Shown: piece after piece, positions 1-8,571 of the stretch
Position numbering within the stretch: the stretch's first letter is position 1
Layout of the letters: each line of letters begins with the position of its first letter
NCBI GenBank assembly: GCA_030583925.1
Contig: CP129482.1
Span: 1,984,001 to 2,048,000 of the forward strand
Direction of reading: 5' to 3'
DNA from: Anaerolineales bacterium
Lineage (GTDB): Bacteria > Chloroflexota > Anaerolineae > Anaerolineales > Villigracilaceae
DNA: 64,000 nt
Translations under genes and position numbers: made by a program
Notes under the pieces: generated by a model
Database searches by the model: none
Told to the model about the DNA's origin: nothing
Seen by the model: the letters and a program-made list of their open reading frames with translations, nothing else

Positions 1-135
1 GAGGCTGATTCGCTCGATCTGGTGGAGTTGATCATGGCGTTCGAGGACAAGTTCGGCGCTGAGATCTCGGACGAAGCGGCGCAGAAGATCGCCACGGTCG
101 GCGACGCGGTCGCGTATATCGACTCGCATAAGTAA
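1..135 (+). CDS. acpP: Acyl carrier protein, C-terminal part (5' end outside window)
   Basis: The first 44 codons read as the C-terminal half of an acyl carrier protein, the phosphopantetheine-bearing carrier of fatty acid synthesis. The window opens just before the D-S-L motif (residues 3-5 of the visible part), whose Ser carries the prosthetic group, followed by the acidic helix [12 protein letters not shown] and the usual ending (ISDEAAQKI, then VGDAVAYI). The start codon lies upstream of the window. A strong hairpin follows the stop. Identity is secure for the family; whether this is the housekeeping copy cannot be judged from half a gene. Confidence 0.9.
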   Translation, partial: EADSLDLVELIMAFEDKFGAEISDEAAQKIATVGDAVAYIDSHK

Positions 136-156
136 ATTCTTTTCGGCGATTATAAC

Positions 157-192
157 CGTAGAGCCGTCCAACGAGGACGGCTCTACGTGTTT
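157..192 (+). terminator. Hairpin terminator after acpP
   Basis: A perfect 13-bp stem (157-169 with 175-187, loop AACGA) starts 21 nt after the acpP stop and is followed by TGTTT. The T-tract is weak, so termination is likely but not certain. Confidence 0.65.
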
Positions 193-202
193 AACTTGGT
201 TG

Positions 203-280
203 TGTCATTGCGAGGAGCGTTCGTTGCGACGAAGCAATCTCATGATAACGGGAGATTGCTTCGCTCCGTTCGCAATGACA
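203..280. repeat. Dispersed palindromic repeat, TGTCATTGCGAG family, copy 1
   Basis: The element begins TGTCATTGCGAGGAGCG and ends with the inverted counterpart CGCAATGACA, with an inner inverted pair GAAGCAATCT / AGATTGCTTC. Two further copies lie at 51033-51119 and 57535-57608. It sits between the acpP terminator and the 3' end of sucD. No transposase is present; it looks like a REP/MITE-type element. Confidence 0.85.
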
Positions 281-282
281 TT

Positions 283-1146
283 TTATTTCAAAAGGGACGG
301 AATCTCTTCCGGGTGTTTTGCTACTTTCACGCCTGCGGCTTGCAGGGCTTTGATCTTGCCTTCGGCGGTTCCTGCGCCGCCTTCGATGATGGCTCCCGCG
401 TGACCCATCCGTTTGCCTGGAGGGGCGGTTTGCCCAGCGATGAATGAAACAACTGGCTTGGTCATCTTCGAGGCGATGAAGTCTGCGGCTTTGTCTTCAT
501 CTGTGCCGCCGATCTCGCCGATCAGCACGACTTTTTCGGTGTGTGGATCGTGTTCGAACATTTCCAATACGTCAATGAAATTCGTTCCATTGACCGGGTC
601 GCCGCCGATGCCCACGCACGTAGACGCGCCCATGCCGACGAGTTTCAACGCGTACAGCACTTCGTATGTGAGCGTTCCAGAGCGCGAGACGACGCCCACG
701 TTTCCGGGAATGGCAATGTTGCCGGGGATGATACCAACCTTCGATTCGCCGGGGGTCAACATTCCGGGACAGTTAGGTCCGACCAGCCGCACACCTTTTT
801 GATCGAGATAATTTCTCACGCGCATCATGTCTTGCACTGCCACGCCTTCGGTGATGCAGACGACGAGCGGGATGCCCGCGTCCGCCGCTTCGAACATCGC
901 ATCTGGGGCAAAGCGGGCAGGGACGAAGATCACGGAACAGTTTGCGTCGGTCGCCTCTTTTGCCAACTTGACCGAATCGAAGACGGGAATCTTCCCGTCT
1001 AAAACCCATTCGCCGCCTTTGCCTGGCGTCACGCCGCCGACCACGTTCGTCCCATACGCGACCATTTGCGTCGTGTGGAAGAGTCCTTCGTTGCCCGTGA
1101 TTCCCTGCACGATGAGTTTTGTATTTTTGTTGATGAGTATGCTCAT
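283..1146 (-). CDS. sucD: Succinyl-CoA synthetase, alpha subunit
   Basis: This 287-residue protein is the CoA- and phosphohistidine-carrying subunit of succinyl-CoA synthetase (succinyl-CoA + NDP + Pi = succinate + CoA + NTP; TCA cycle). The N-terminal CoA-binding Rossmann part shows GVTPGKGG near residue 40, and the active-site histidine lies in [10 protein letters not shown] (His249). Length is normal for the family. The frame stays open 88 codons upstream, but that stretch overlaps the 3' end of sucC and two palindromes, while [10 protein letters not shown] at 1146 is the family start. It is downstream of sucC on the same strand and probably co-transcribed. Confidence 0.96.
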   Translation of the reverse strand: MSILINKNTKLIVQGITGNEGLFHTTQMVAYGTNVVGGVTPGKGGEWVLDGKIPVFDSVKLAKEATDANCSVIFVPARFAPDAMFEAADAGIPLVVCITEGVAVQDMMRVRNYLDQKGVRLVGPNCPGMLTPGESKVGIIPGNIAIPGNVGVVSRSGTLTYEVLYALKLVGMGASTCVGIGGDPVNGTNFIDVLEMFEHDPHTEKVVLIGEIGGTDEDKAADFIASKMTKPVVSFIAGQTAPPGKRMGHAGAIIEGGAGTAEGKIKALQAAGVKVAKHPEEIPSLLK

Positions 1147-1168
1147 TGATTTCTCCGTTATCACGTTG

Positions 1169-1214
1169 GGGCGACCCTTGCGGTCGCCCTTTTGGACAGG
1201 GGCAAGCCCTGTCC
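1169..1214. repeat. Two small palindromes in the sucC-sucD spacer
   Basis: Two hairpins lie side by side: GGGCGACC/GGTCGCCC with loop CTTGC (1169-1189) and GGACAGGG/CCCTGTCC with loop GCAAG (1194-1214). They fill most of the 77-nt sucC-sucD gap and belong to the same style of small GC-rich palindrome seen elsewhere in the window. No T-tract follows on the transcribed strand, so they are more likely repeats or mRNA structures than terminators. Confidence 0.6.
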
Positions 1215-1223
1215 TTACGTGTT

Positions 1224-2357
1224 TTATCCCTTCGCCGCCTGCACAGCCTTTTGCGCCGCGTCTGCCAGCGTCTCGGCGGTGATCATCTTCGCATCCTGCA
1301 AAAGCCTGCGACCTTCTTCCGCGTTCGTGCCGACGAGTCGCACCACCATTGGGACTTTCGGCTTCACTTCGTCCATCGCGACCAAGATTCCACGGGCGAC
1401 TTCGTCGCAACGGGTGATGCCGCCGAAAATGTTGAAGAGAACCGCTTTCACGTTCGGGTCGGAGAGAATGATCTTCATCGCCGCGGCAACTTTATCCGAG
1501 CCCGCGCCGCCGCCGATATCCAAAAAGTTGGCGGGTTCGCCGCCGAACAACTTGACGATGTCCATGCTGGTCATCGCTAATCCCGCGCCGTTGACCATGC
1601 AACCGATGTTGCCGTCGAGTTTGATGTACGACAGCCCATACTTGCGCGCTTCGGTCTCGGCAGGCGCCTCTTCGTCAATGTCGCGCATTTCGTTCAAGTC
1701 CGCGTGACGGAACATGGCGTTGTCGTCAATCATCATCTTGCCGTCGAGCGCGACAAGGCGATTATCTTTTGTGATCACCAGCGGATTGATCTCCGCCAGC
1801 GTTGCGTCGGTTTCGAGATAAGCCTGCCATAAACCAGAAGCGATCTTGCTGAACTCGCGCCAGTGTTCGCGCGGCAAGTCAATCGAAGCGGCGACGTCGC
1901 GTGATTGATAATCTCTCAACCCAAGCAATGGATCAATGTGGACTTTGATGATTTTCTCAGGCGTTTTGGCGGCGACTTCCTCGATGTCAATGCCGCCTGC
2001 GGCAGAGGCGATCATCACAGGCTTTTTCGCGGCGCGGTCGTTAGTGATTGAAAAATAAATTTCATGTTCGATGGCGGCGGCTTCGTCAACCAGCACCTTA
2101 CGAACGGGCAAACCTTTGATTTCCATCGTGAGGATCTGTTGCGCCAGTTGCTCGGCTTCTGCCGCGCTCTTGGCGACCTTGATGCCTCCCGCTTTGCCGC
2201 GTCCGCCCACCAACACTTGCGATTTAATAACAACGCGCCCACCCAGTTCTTCGGCGATGTGCTTCGCCTCCACTGCGGTAGACGCTGTCCGTCCCTTTGG
2301 GATCGGGATTCCATATTTTGCAAAAATCGTTTTGGATTGATACTCGTGAAGTTTCAT
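1224..2357 (-). CDS. sucC: Succinyl-CoA synthetase, beta subunit (ADP-forming type)
   Basis: This 377-residue protein is the ATP-grasp subunit partnering SucD. The start [18 protein letters not shown] is the family signature. The nucleotide-binding glycine stretch GGRGKAGG lies near residue 52, and the C-terminal ligase domain contains [11 protein letters not shown] and FLDIGGGA. Length is typical (about 380-400). It is the upstream gene of a sucC-sucD operon transcribed leftwards; the ABC exporter gene begins divergently about 90 nt away. Confidence 0.96.
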   Translation of the reverse strand: MKLHEYQSKTIFAKYGIPIPKGRTASTAVEAKHIAEELGGRVVIKSQVLVGGRGKAGGIKVAKSAAEAEQLAQQILTMEIKGLPVRKVLVDEAAAIEHEIYFSITNDRAAKKPVMIASAAGGIDIEEVAAKTPEKIIKVHIDPLLGLRDYQSRDVAASIDLPREHWREFSKIASGLWQAYLETDATLAEINPLVITKDNRLVALDGKMMIDDNAMFRHADLNEMRDIDEEAPAETEARKYGLSYIKLDGNIGCMVNGAGLAMTSMDIVKLFGGEPANFLDIGGGAGSDKVAAAMKIILSDPNVKAVLFNIFGGITRCDEVARGILVAMDEVKPKVPMVVRLVGTNAEEGRRLLQDAKMITAETLADAAQKAVQAAKG

Positions 2358-2448
2358 AGTTCCCTTCGAGTCGTTGAGATAAAAGCACGGGCATTATACC
2401 ACCCTCAATTTGCCCCGCCTTAATTTATGGTATCCTTCTCACTCCGCC

Positions 2449-4251
2449 ATGAAACATTTATTACGAATTCGAGTTTTTCTCAAACCTTACGCGCCTCAAA
2501 TTTTGTTGACGCTGTTGATGTTGTTCGCCATCACCGCGCTCAGCCTGATCGTGCCGCGCATCATTCAGACTGTGGTAGACGACGGACTCGCGCGCGGCGA
2601 CTCGCGCTACCTAGTCCGCTCTGCGCTTCTCCTTCTCGGACTTGGGCTTGCCTCGGCTTTCCTCAGCCTGATCAACCGTTACGCCACCGAATGGATCGCG
2701 GCACACGTTGGCTATGACCTGCGCAATCGCATGTACGACCACATCCAGCATTTGCCGTTCACCTATCACGATCATACCCAATCAGGGCAACTGATCTCAC
2801 GTTGCATCGAAGACGTGCGCGCCATCGAAAAGTTCGCGGGCAGCGCCGTCGCCGATTTAGTGAAATTCGCCTTGCTGGTCGTGGGGGTGATTTATTTTCT
2901 GGTCAGCGCAAATTCGTTGTTGGCTGTGATTGCGTTGCTTCCGATGATCCCGTTGATTCTGATGACCGCTGGCTTCGGCACGAAGATCGGAAAATTATTC
3001 TTCGCAGTGGATCAAGCCATGGGCGAAGTTTCCAACCGTTTGCAGGAAAATGTCGTCGGCGTGCAAGTCGTCCGCGCGTTTGCGCGCGAGGACTATGAAA
3101 TCAATCGCTTCACCGACGCCAATAATGTGGTATTCAAAACCTGGGTGCGCGTCATTGACGAGTGGTCGAAGATCATGCCGACCGCTAACTGGTTGACGAC
3201 GATCAGTGTCATTTTGATTCTGTGGTTCGGCGGGCAAATGGTCATGAACGGAACCTTGACCGTCGGTGAAATTGTCGCTTTCAATGTGTACGTCCTGATG
3301 TTGGCGGAACCCGCCCAACAGTTGACGGGACTCGTCAACGCGGGCGGCGAAGCGGCGGCAGGCGCCCAGCGCGTCTTTGAAGTGTTGGACATTGCGCCAG
3401 CCATCCAATCCTCGACGGACGCGGTTAATATCGAGTCGTTGCGCGGTGAAGTGGAATTCAGAAATGTCGGTCTCAACTACAAAGGCGAGAAGACCGCTTC
3501 GTTGGACGGAATCGATGTAAAGGTCGAGCCGAATCAAATCGTCGCGCTGATCGGACCGACAGGTTCGGGTAAAACTTCCTTCGTCAACCTCATCTCACGC
3601 TTTTACGATGTGACGGATGGATGCGTGTTAGTTGATGGCGTGGATGTGCGTGAAATGAATTTGGTCTCGCTTCGCCGTCAAATCGGTATCGTCCTGCAAA
3701 CCTCGTTGTTGTTTTCCGATTCGATCAAGGCAAACATTGCCTATGGTCGTCCCGACGCAACGATGGATGAAATCGTTGCCGCCGCCAAAGCCGCGCAGGC
3801 GCATGAATTTATCGAGGGCTTCACGCATGGATACGATACAGTTGTCGGCGAGCGTGGCGTGACGCTTTCAGGCGGACAACGTCAGCGCGTGGCGATTGCA
3901 AGAGCGCTGTTGATGAACCCGCGTATCTTGATCTTGGACGACTCAACTTCATCTGTCGATACACAAACCGAAAAACTCATCCAAGCCGCGCTGGATCACC
4001 TCATGGAAGGTCGCACAACCTTTGTTATCGCCCACCGCCTCAGCACCGTCCGCCGCGCCGATTTAATTCTTGTGCTGGACAAAGGTCAAATCGCCGAACG
4101 CGGCACACACGAAGAACTCCTCGCCCGCGGCGGCTTGTACAAAGAAATCCATGATTTGCAATTGGTAGATCACGCCGCGTTTGCAGAAGAAGTTGAAGAA
4201 AAGCAAGTCGAGGAAGCCAGACCTGACGAAGGCTCGCATGTTATTGCGTAA
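2449..4251 (+). CDS. ABC exporter half-transporter (heterodimer subunit with degenerate Walker B)
   Basis: This 600-residue fusion has an N-terminal six-helix exporter domain (ABC type I fold) and a C-terminal ATPase. Walker A is GPTGSGKT (369-376), the signature is canonical LSGGQ (473-477), and Walker B ends LDDST with Asp498 where the catalytic Glu is expected. The partner gene at 4851 has the catalytic Glu but signature LSVGQ. Together they therefore form one consensus and one degenerate ATP site, typical of heterodimeric lipid or multidrug exporters such as LmrCD and TM287/288. The frame opens with a TTG at 2410; the ATG at 2449 (MKHLLRIRVFLKPYAPQ) fits the family better. Substrate unknown. 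Confidence 0.92.
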   Translation: MKHLLRIRVFLKPYAPQILLTLLMLFAITALSLIVPRIIQTVVDDGLARGDSRYLVRSALLLLGLGLASAFLSLINRYATEWIAAHVGYDLRNRMYDHIQHLPFTYHDHTQSGQLISRCIEDVRAIEKFAGSAVADLVKFALLVVGVIYFLVSANSLLAVIALLPMIPLILMTAGFGTKIGKLFFAVDQAMGEVSNRLQENVVGVQVVRAFAREDYEINRFTDANNVVFKTWVRVIDEWSKIMPTANWLTTISVILILWFGGQMVMNGTLTVGEIVAFNVYVLMLAEPAQQLTGLVNAGGEAAAGAQRVFEVLDIAPAIQSSTDAVNIESLRGEVEFRNVGLNYKGEKTASLDGIDVKVEPNQIVALIGPTGSGKTSFVNLISRFYDVTDGCVLVDGVDVREMNLVSLRRQIGIVLQTSLLFSDSIKANIAYGRPDATMDEIVAAAKAAQAHEFIEGFTHGYDTVVGERGVTLSGGQRQRVAIARALLMNPRILILDDSTSSVDTQTEKLIQAALDHLMEGRTTFVIAHRLSTVRRADLILVLDKGQIAERGTHEELLARGGLYKEIHDLQLVDHAAFAEEVEEKQVEEARPDEGSHVIA

Positions 4252-4383
4252 CTCCTCGCTGAGCGGAGGAACGGTGATCTTCCGTTCCGTAGTCGAAGCG
4301 AGGGTAAGCAGAATAGTTACGATTCATTGAAATGTGTCCTTCGACTTCGCTGCCAAAGAGCGGCGGCTCCGCTCAGGACGGAA
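4252..4383. repeat. GCTGAGCGGAGG / GCTCAGGACG spacer element, copy A
   Basis: The whole gap between the ABC gene stop and the GIY-YIG gene is this element. It has a left part (CGCTGAGCGGAGGAACGG, then GTCGAAGCGAGG), an A/T-richer middle and a right part (GTCCTTCGACTTCGC, then GCTCAGGACGGAA). Copies B (4705-4844) and C (8421-8562) have the same order. Left and right parts are imperfect inverted repeats of each other. Confidence 0.75.
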
Positions 4384-4391
4384 CGTGTGTT

Positions 4392-4715
4392 ATGCCTTAC
4401 ATTGTTTACATTCTCGAATGTTCAGATGGTTCCTATTACACAGGGAGCACTGATGACATAAACAAACGTCTATGGCAACACCAACAGGGATTTGAACCCT
4501 CTGCCTATACATTCTCTCGTCGTCCTGTAAAGTTGGTTTGGGCGTCGGAAGAAACGAAACATTACTACGACGCTCTCCGATGGGAGCGACAGATCAAAGG
4601 CTGGAGCCGCGCAAAGAAGCAGGCATTAATTCGCGGTGATTTCGATGCAATTCATGAAATTGTAAAAGCAGAAAGAAAACAGAGAGAGAAAAACAAAAAC
4701 AAACCTCCGCGCTGA
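4392..4715 (+). CDS. GIY-YIG domain protein (UPF0213/YhbQ-like)
   Basis: This 107-residue protein opens with MPYIVYILECSDGSYYTGST, a GIY-YIG nuclease-fold motif (YIVYIL, then YYTG), followed by the usual DINKRLWQHQQG and a basic helix with Arg and Trp (WERQIKGWSRAKK). Single-domain members of this family are common and their role is not well settled; some act on DNA. The gene separates two halves of one ABC exporter and is flanked by repeat copies A and B. Its stop codon and last three residues (PPR) come from copy B itself. I chose ATG 4392 because residues upstream are translated repeat. Confidence 0.9.
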   Translation: MPYIVYILECSDGSYYTGSTDDINKRLWQHQQGFEPSAYTFSRRPVKLVWASEETKHYYDALRWERQIKGWSRAKKQALIRGDFDAIHEIVKAERKQREKNKNKPPR

Positions 4716-4844
4716 GCGGAGAGACAGCGCTCGTCTGTCTCGAAGTCGAAGCGCAGCATAACATGAACACTATAAATTTGCTTGTAACTCGTCCTTCGAC
4801 TGCGGGCTTCGCAACGAACGCTCAGCCCTCCGCTCAGGACGGAA
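4705..4844. repeat. GCTGAGCGGAGG / GCTCAGGACG spacer element, copy B
   Basis: It has the same organisation as copy A: CTCCGCGCTGAGCGGAGAG at the left, GTCTCGAAGTCGAAGCGC, an A/T-rich middle with CTATAAAT, and CTCGTCCTTCGACTGCGG to GCTCAGGACGGAAA at the right. The left end overlaps the last codons and the TGA of the GIY-YIG gene. The right end stops 6 nt before the next ATG. Confidence 0.75.
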
Positions 4845-4850
4845 ATACTT

Positions 4851-6647
4851 ATGCCAACCAAAATCATCCCTCCCTCCTTTATCACCCAATCGGAAGAGCA
4901 ACTCGATAAGGGTTACGACCCCAACGTGGCGCGTGGATTGCTTGGCTTCGTCAAGCCGTACGCGCCGCGCATGTTCTTCGCGCTGATACTCATGATCATC
5001 GTCACTGCCGCCTCAGTGTCGGGACCATACTTCGTCAAACTCGCTATAGACGAAGGGATTGGAAACAATAACCTAATCGAGTTGCGGAATGTCGTGATTG
5101 CATTCTTTGCCGTCTCGGTCATCCAACTCATCACCAACTTTTATCGTGTGCGGATCATGTCTCGTGTGGGGCAGCACGTGCTGTACGACGTCCGTACGGC
5201 GATGTTCGAGCATTTGCAAAAACTCTCGCTGGGATTTTACAACCGCTATAGCGTGGGACGCGTCATCACACGAGTTATCAACGACGTGGGGACTCTGCGT
5301 GAGTTCATCACATGGGCGGTGCTAGCGATTGTCCGTAGTTTGCTCGGCATCATCGGCACGTTGGTTGCGATGCTCGCGCTCGACGTGAAATTATCTCTTC
5401 TCACGTTTACCGTTTTGCCGTTTATGGTTTTGGCGACAATCATATTCCGCAAAGCCGCGCGGCAAAACTATCGCAAGGTGCGCGCCGCCGTCTCGTGGAC
5501 CAACTCGGTGTTGGCGGAGAATGTCAACGGTGTGCGCGTGGTGCAGGCGTTCTCGCGGCAGGAGAAAAATTATTCCAACTTCAGCGGCTACGTCAATCGT
5601 TATTATCTCGAAACGAGTCTCGACGCGGCGAAGGTCGCTTCGATGTTCACGCCTGTTGTGGATGTGCTTGGCGCAATCGCAACCGCCATCGTTGTGTATG
5701 TCGGCGGCAGGTATGTGCTCGGCGAGTCAATTACCCCAGGCGTGTTGATCGCATTCGTTTTGTACATTGACCGCTTCTTCGAGCCGATTCGTGATCTCAG
5801 TCGACGCTTCGACACGCTTCAATCCACGATGGCGGGCGGCGAACGCATCCTCGAACTGCTCAACCAGCCGATCGAAGTTCGGGATGCGGAAAATGCCGCA
5901 GGGTTAGAGGCAATCGTCGGCGGCGTCCGATTCGAAGATGTCCAATTTCATTATTCGGATGACCCGACTCTCGTCCTCGACGGAATCAATCTCAACGTGG
6001 ATGCGGGGCAAACGGTGGCGCTTGTCGGGGAGACGGGCGCGGGCAAGACGACTATCGTCAAACTTTTGGCACGCTTCCATGACCCGACTTCGGGCTGGGT
6101 GCGCGTGGACGGCGTTGACCTGCGGACGGTGACTCAGCAAAGCCTGCGGCGACAGATGGGTATGGTTCTGCAAGATCCATTTCTGTTCAACGGCACGGTG
6201 AAGGAAAATATTTTGTTCGGCAGGCTCGATGCGAGCGACGATGATGTAATCCGCGCGGCGCGTGCGGTTGGCGCGCATGATTTTATTATCGGCTTGAAAC
6301 ATGGATACGAAACTTCGGTGGAGGAGGGCGGCGCGACGTTGAGCGTGGGGCAGAGGCAGTTGATCTCGTTCGCCCGCGCCTTGCTCGCCGACCCGCGTAT
6401 TTTGATTCTGGACGAAGCCACATCTTCGGTGGACACGCAAACCGAACAGATCATTCAAAATGCCCTGACGACTCTCTTGAAGGGACGCACATCGTTTGTC
6501 ATCGCCCATCGCCTGTCCACGATCGTCAAAGCCGATAAGATCGTGGTCATCCACGATGGGAAAATCGTCGAGCAGGGAACGCACGCCGAACTGCTGGCGA
6601 ATCAAGGGATGTATTACGAGTTGTATCGGACGGGGTTTCAGGAGTAG
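4851..6647 (+). CDS. ABC exporter half-transporter (heterodimer subunit with catalytic Glu)
   Basis: This 598-residue transmembrane-ATPase fusion is the partner of the gene at 2449. It has Walker A GETGAGKT (393-400), an altered signature LSVGQ (497-501), Walker B ILDEAT with catalytic Glu522, and the H-loop IAHRLST. The mix of an intact catalytic Glu here and an intact LSGGQ in the partner indicates an obligate heterodimer with asymmetric ATP sites. The membrane domain has six predicted helices, starting near residue 37. Start ATG 4851 directly follows repeat copy B, which leaves little room for a ribosome-binding site. Confidence 0.92.
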   Translation: MPTKIIPPSFITQSEEQLDKGYDPNVARGLLGFVKPYAPRMFFALILMIIVTAASVSGPYFVKLAIDEGIGNNNLIELRNVVIAFFAVSVIQLITNFYRVRIMSRVGQHVLYDVRTAMFEHLQKLSLGFYNRYSVGRVITRVINDVGTLREFITWAVLAIVRSLLGIIGTLVAMLALDVKLSLLTFTVLPFMVLATIIFRKAARQNYRKVRAAVSWTNSVLAENVNGVRVVQAFSRQEKNYSNFSGYVNRYYLETSLDAAKVASMFTPVVDVLGAIATAIVVYVGGRYVLGESITPGVLIAFVLYIDRFFEPIRDLSRRFDTLQSTMAGGERILELLNQPIEVRDAENAAGLEAIVGGVRFEDVQFHYSDDPTLVLDGINLNVDAGQTVALVGETGAGKTTIVKLLARFHDPTSGWVRVDGVDLRTVTQQSLRRQMGMVLQDPFLFNGTVKENILFGRLDASDDDVIRAARAVGAHDFIIGLKHGYETSVEEGGATLSVGQRQLISFARALLADPRILILDEATSSVDTQTEQIIQNALTTLLKGRTSFVIAHRLSTIVKADKIVVIHDGKIVEQGTHAELLANQGMYYELYRTGFQE

Positions 6648-6697
6648 ATCGATTTGTTTTCCCGCTTTCGCTTGCTAACGATAGTATAATTTCCATA

Positions 6698-7006
6698 ATG
6701 AAATCGCTGGAACAGATTCGTCGTCAACTTGTGGCTGGAGAATTCGAATTTTCCCGTCACGCTTTGAAACGAGCAGTTGAGCGAAATATCTCGGAGACCG
6801 AAATCCGAGATGCGGCAAAAAACGCAGAGTTAATCGAGGACTATCCTCAAGATAAATACTCTCCAAGTTGTTTGATATTCGGATTAACGAAGGACAATCG
6901 CCCTATGCACATTCAAGTATCTTACGCGGATACTGAACGGGTACGAATAATCACCTTGTATGAACCTGATCCTGAAGAATGGATTAACAATAGAGAACGG
7001 AGATAA
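6698..7006 (+). CDS. DUF4258 family protein, probable toxin of a toxin-antitoxin pair
   Basis: This 102-residue protein has the DUF4258 pattern: an N-terminal FSRHALKRAVERNIS segment, a central IEDYPQDKYSPSCLIFG and a C-terminal IQVSYADTERVRIITLYEP. This family resembles RelE/HigB-type mRNA interferase folds and is often paired with a YgiT-type zinc-finger gene, as here (2-nt gap). The function is inferred from family and context; activity is not shown by sequence alone. Confidence 0.75.
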   Translation: MKSLEQIRRQLVAGEFEFSRHALKRAVERNISETEIRDAAKNAELIEDYPQDKYSPSCLIFGLTKDNRPMHIQVSYADTERVRIITLYEPDPEEWINNRERR

Positions 7007-7008
7007 CG

Positions 7009-7239
7009 ATGTTCAAATGTCATGTTTGCGGTTCGGCAGAATACCGTGATGAGCTGGTAAACGAAGTTTTTCAAATTGACGGCAAGCCTGTGCTTGTGGA
7101 AAATATTCCCGCGCAGGTATGCGAGCGTTGTGGCGAAGAGATTTTTAGCCGCCAAACGACTGAAAATGTGCGCCTGCTTGTTCATGGAAAATCGAAGCCG
7201 ATCAAGTCGGTGCAAATGGATGTGTTCGCGTATGCGTGA
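7009..7239 (+). CDS. YgiT-type zinc finger protein, probable antitoxin
   Basis: This 76-residue protein has two CxxC pairs, CHVCG (residues 4-8) and CERCGEE near residue 42, and a C-terminal tail. This matches the MqsA/YgiT N-terminal zinc domain without a DNA-binding helix-turn-helix. It starts 2 nt after the DUF4258 gene, so the two are translationally coupled. The toxin-first order is the same as in mqsRA and higBA. Role as antitoxin is inferred. Confidence 0.78.
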   Translation: MFKCHVCGSAEYRDELVNEVFQIDGKPVLVENIPAQVCERCGEEIFSRQTTENVRLLVHGKSKPIKSVQMDVFAYA

Positions 7240-7300
7240 TTGTTTGTAACAACCTGACAGGCTTGGTTACAAGTGGGAGGTGATTTGATACAATCCTCCC

Positions 7301-8416
7301 ATGAAGCGGCGTGCCTATCTATTTATCGTTTTCCTCCTCGCCTCCTGCCAATCCTCGCAACCTCTCCCAACCCAAACTCTCCCGCCTCCAAACATCGTCA
7401 TTGAAACCATAACGCCTTCGCCGTTTCCAACGGAAACGCCGCTCCCTTCGCCGACACCTACAACCGAAGAATTGATCTATCCCTACACTATTGAGGGACT
7501 GCGCCAGCACGACTATCAAAGTGGGGAAATCCGAATCGTCGAAACGCTCAGCGAAAACGACAAATTCACCGCCTATCTGATTGACTATCCCAGTGATGGG
7601 CTGACAATCACTGGCGTGATGCAGATTCCGAAGGGCGACGGTCCGTTTCCTGTGATCGTGATGAATCACGGATTTTACGCGCGGAGCGTCTACGCCTCAG
7701 GCGATGGCACGGATCGCTCGTCGGCGTTTCTCGCCGAGCATGGATACATCACCCTCGCTTCGGATTATCGCAGTTGGGGCGGATCGGGTGTGGGCGAGAG
7801 TCTCTTCTATTCGGGCTTGGCGATTGACGTGGTCAATTTGCTCGTGGCGATTCCGTCCATCCCGCAAGCGGACCCGACGCGCGTCGGGTTGTGGGGTCAC
7901 AGCATGGGCGGGGGAGTGACGATGAAGGTTCTCACTGTGATTGGGCGGGGGGACCCCGCCCCTACGGTACGCGCCGCTGTCGTCTATTCCACCGTCAGCG
8001 CGGATCATGCGGATGTGATCGCGCGCTGGGGCAACGGTTGTCTCGGCGACATTGCCGCAGGCGAAGAGATCGTTGGCTGTAACTCTTCCGATGTTGTTCC
8101 GCTTGACCTGCCGAATGAGTTGATCAACGCGTTCCACAACGCGCCGAACGACCCTGAATTGATGATGAGCGTCTCGCCGATCTATCATCTCGATTCGATT
8201 TCTGCGCCGATTCAAATCCACTACGGCGCGTTGGATGGAGTCGCATACAGCGGCACGCCGCCTGAGTGGTCAATCAAATTGAATCAGGCGTTGCTCGATG
8301 CGGGGAAGGATGTGGAGATATTTCGCTACGAAGGCGAAGGTCATTCGTTTGTCGGTCAGCCGTGGTTTGATTTTATGATTCGAGTGTTGAACTTTTTCGA
8401 TGAGAATCTCAAGTAA
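7301..8416 (+). CDS. Lipoprotein alpha/beta hydrolase (prolyl oligopeptidase/acetyl xylan esterase-like)
   Basis: This 371-residue secreted hydrolase has a lipoprotein signal (hydrophobic core YLFIVFLLASC, lipobox LLASC with Cys16) followed by a Pro/Thr-rich linker. The alpha/beta hydrolase core has NHGFYARS as oxyanion region, the nucleophile elbow GHSMGGG (Ser201), an Asp in HYGALDGVAY and the catalytic His in EGEGHSF. It probably acts on the outer face of the membrane on an ester or peptide of unknown nature. A small palindrome (7943-7961) is translated in-frame just after the nucleophile elbow. Confidence 0.88.
   Translation: MKRRAYLFIVFLLASCQSSQPLPTQTLPPPNIVIETITPSPFPTETPLPSPTPTTEELIYPYTIEGLRQHDYQSGEIRIVETLSENDKFTAYLIDYPSDGLTITGVMQIPKGDGPFPVIVMNHGFYARSVYASGDGTDRSSAFLAEHGYITLASDYRSWGGSGVGESLFYSGLAIDVVNLLVAIPSIPQADPTRVGLWGHSMGGGVTMKVLTVIGRGDPAPTVRAAVVYSTVSADHADVIARWGNGCLGDIAAGEEIVGCNSSDVVPLDLPNELINAFHNAPNDPELMMSVSPIYHLDSISAPIQIHYGALDGVAYSGTPPEWSIKLNQALLDAGKDVEIFRYEGEGHSFVGQPWFDFMIRVLNFFDENLK
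7943..7961. repeat. GC palindrome inside the hydrolase gene
   Basis: GGGCGGGG and CCCCGCCC pair around a GGA loop and are followed by TACGG. The element is read in-frame as GRGDPAPT. It resembles small palindromes usually found between genes. Confidence 0.6.
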
Positions 8417-8420
8417 ACAC

Positions 8421-8562
8421 TCGCGCTGAGCGGAGGGACTGAGTGATCGTCGAAGTCCCGCAGACGAAGCGCGCTGTGCATGGATATAATGTGTTTGAAT
8501 CAAGCCTCGTCCTTCGTCTGCGTTCGTCGCAGTGAGTGCTCCTCACTTCGCTCAGGACGAAA
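8421..8562. repeat. GCTGAGCGGAGG / GCTCAGGACG spacer element, copy C
   Basis: The third copy fills the gap between the hydrolase and the mttB-like gene. The left part is CGCGCTGAGCGGAGGGACTG then GTCGAAGTCCCGCAGACGAAGC, the middle holds GGATATAATG (a good -10 hexamer at 8485-8490), and the right part runs CTCGTCCTTCGTCTGCG to CGCTCAGGACGAAA. The left part is an inverted copy of the right part. Confidence 0.75.
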
Positions 8563-8571
8563 TAATCATTT

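Noticed and set aside
1147..1410. 88-codon N-terminal extension of sucD
   Set aside because: It overlaps the 3' end of sucC and two palindromes and has no family similarity; the family start MSILINKN is at 1146.
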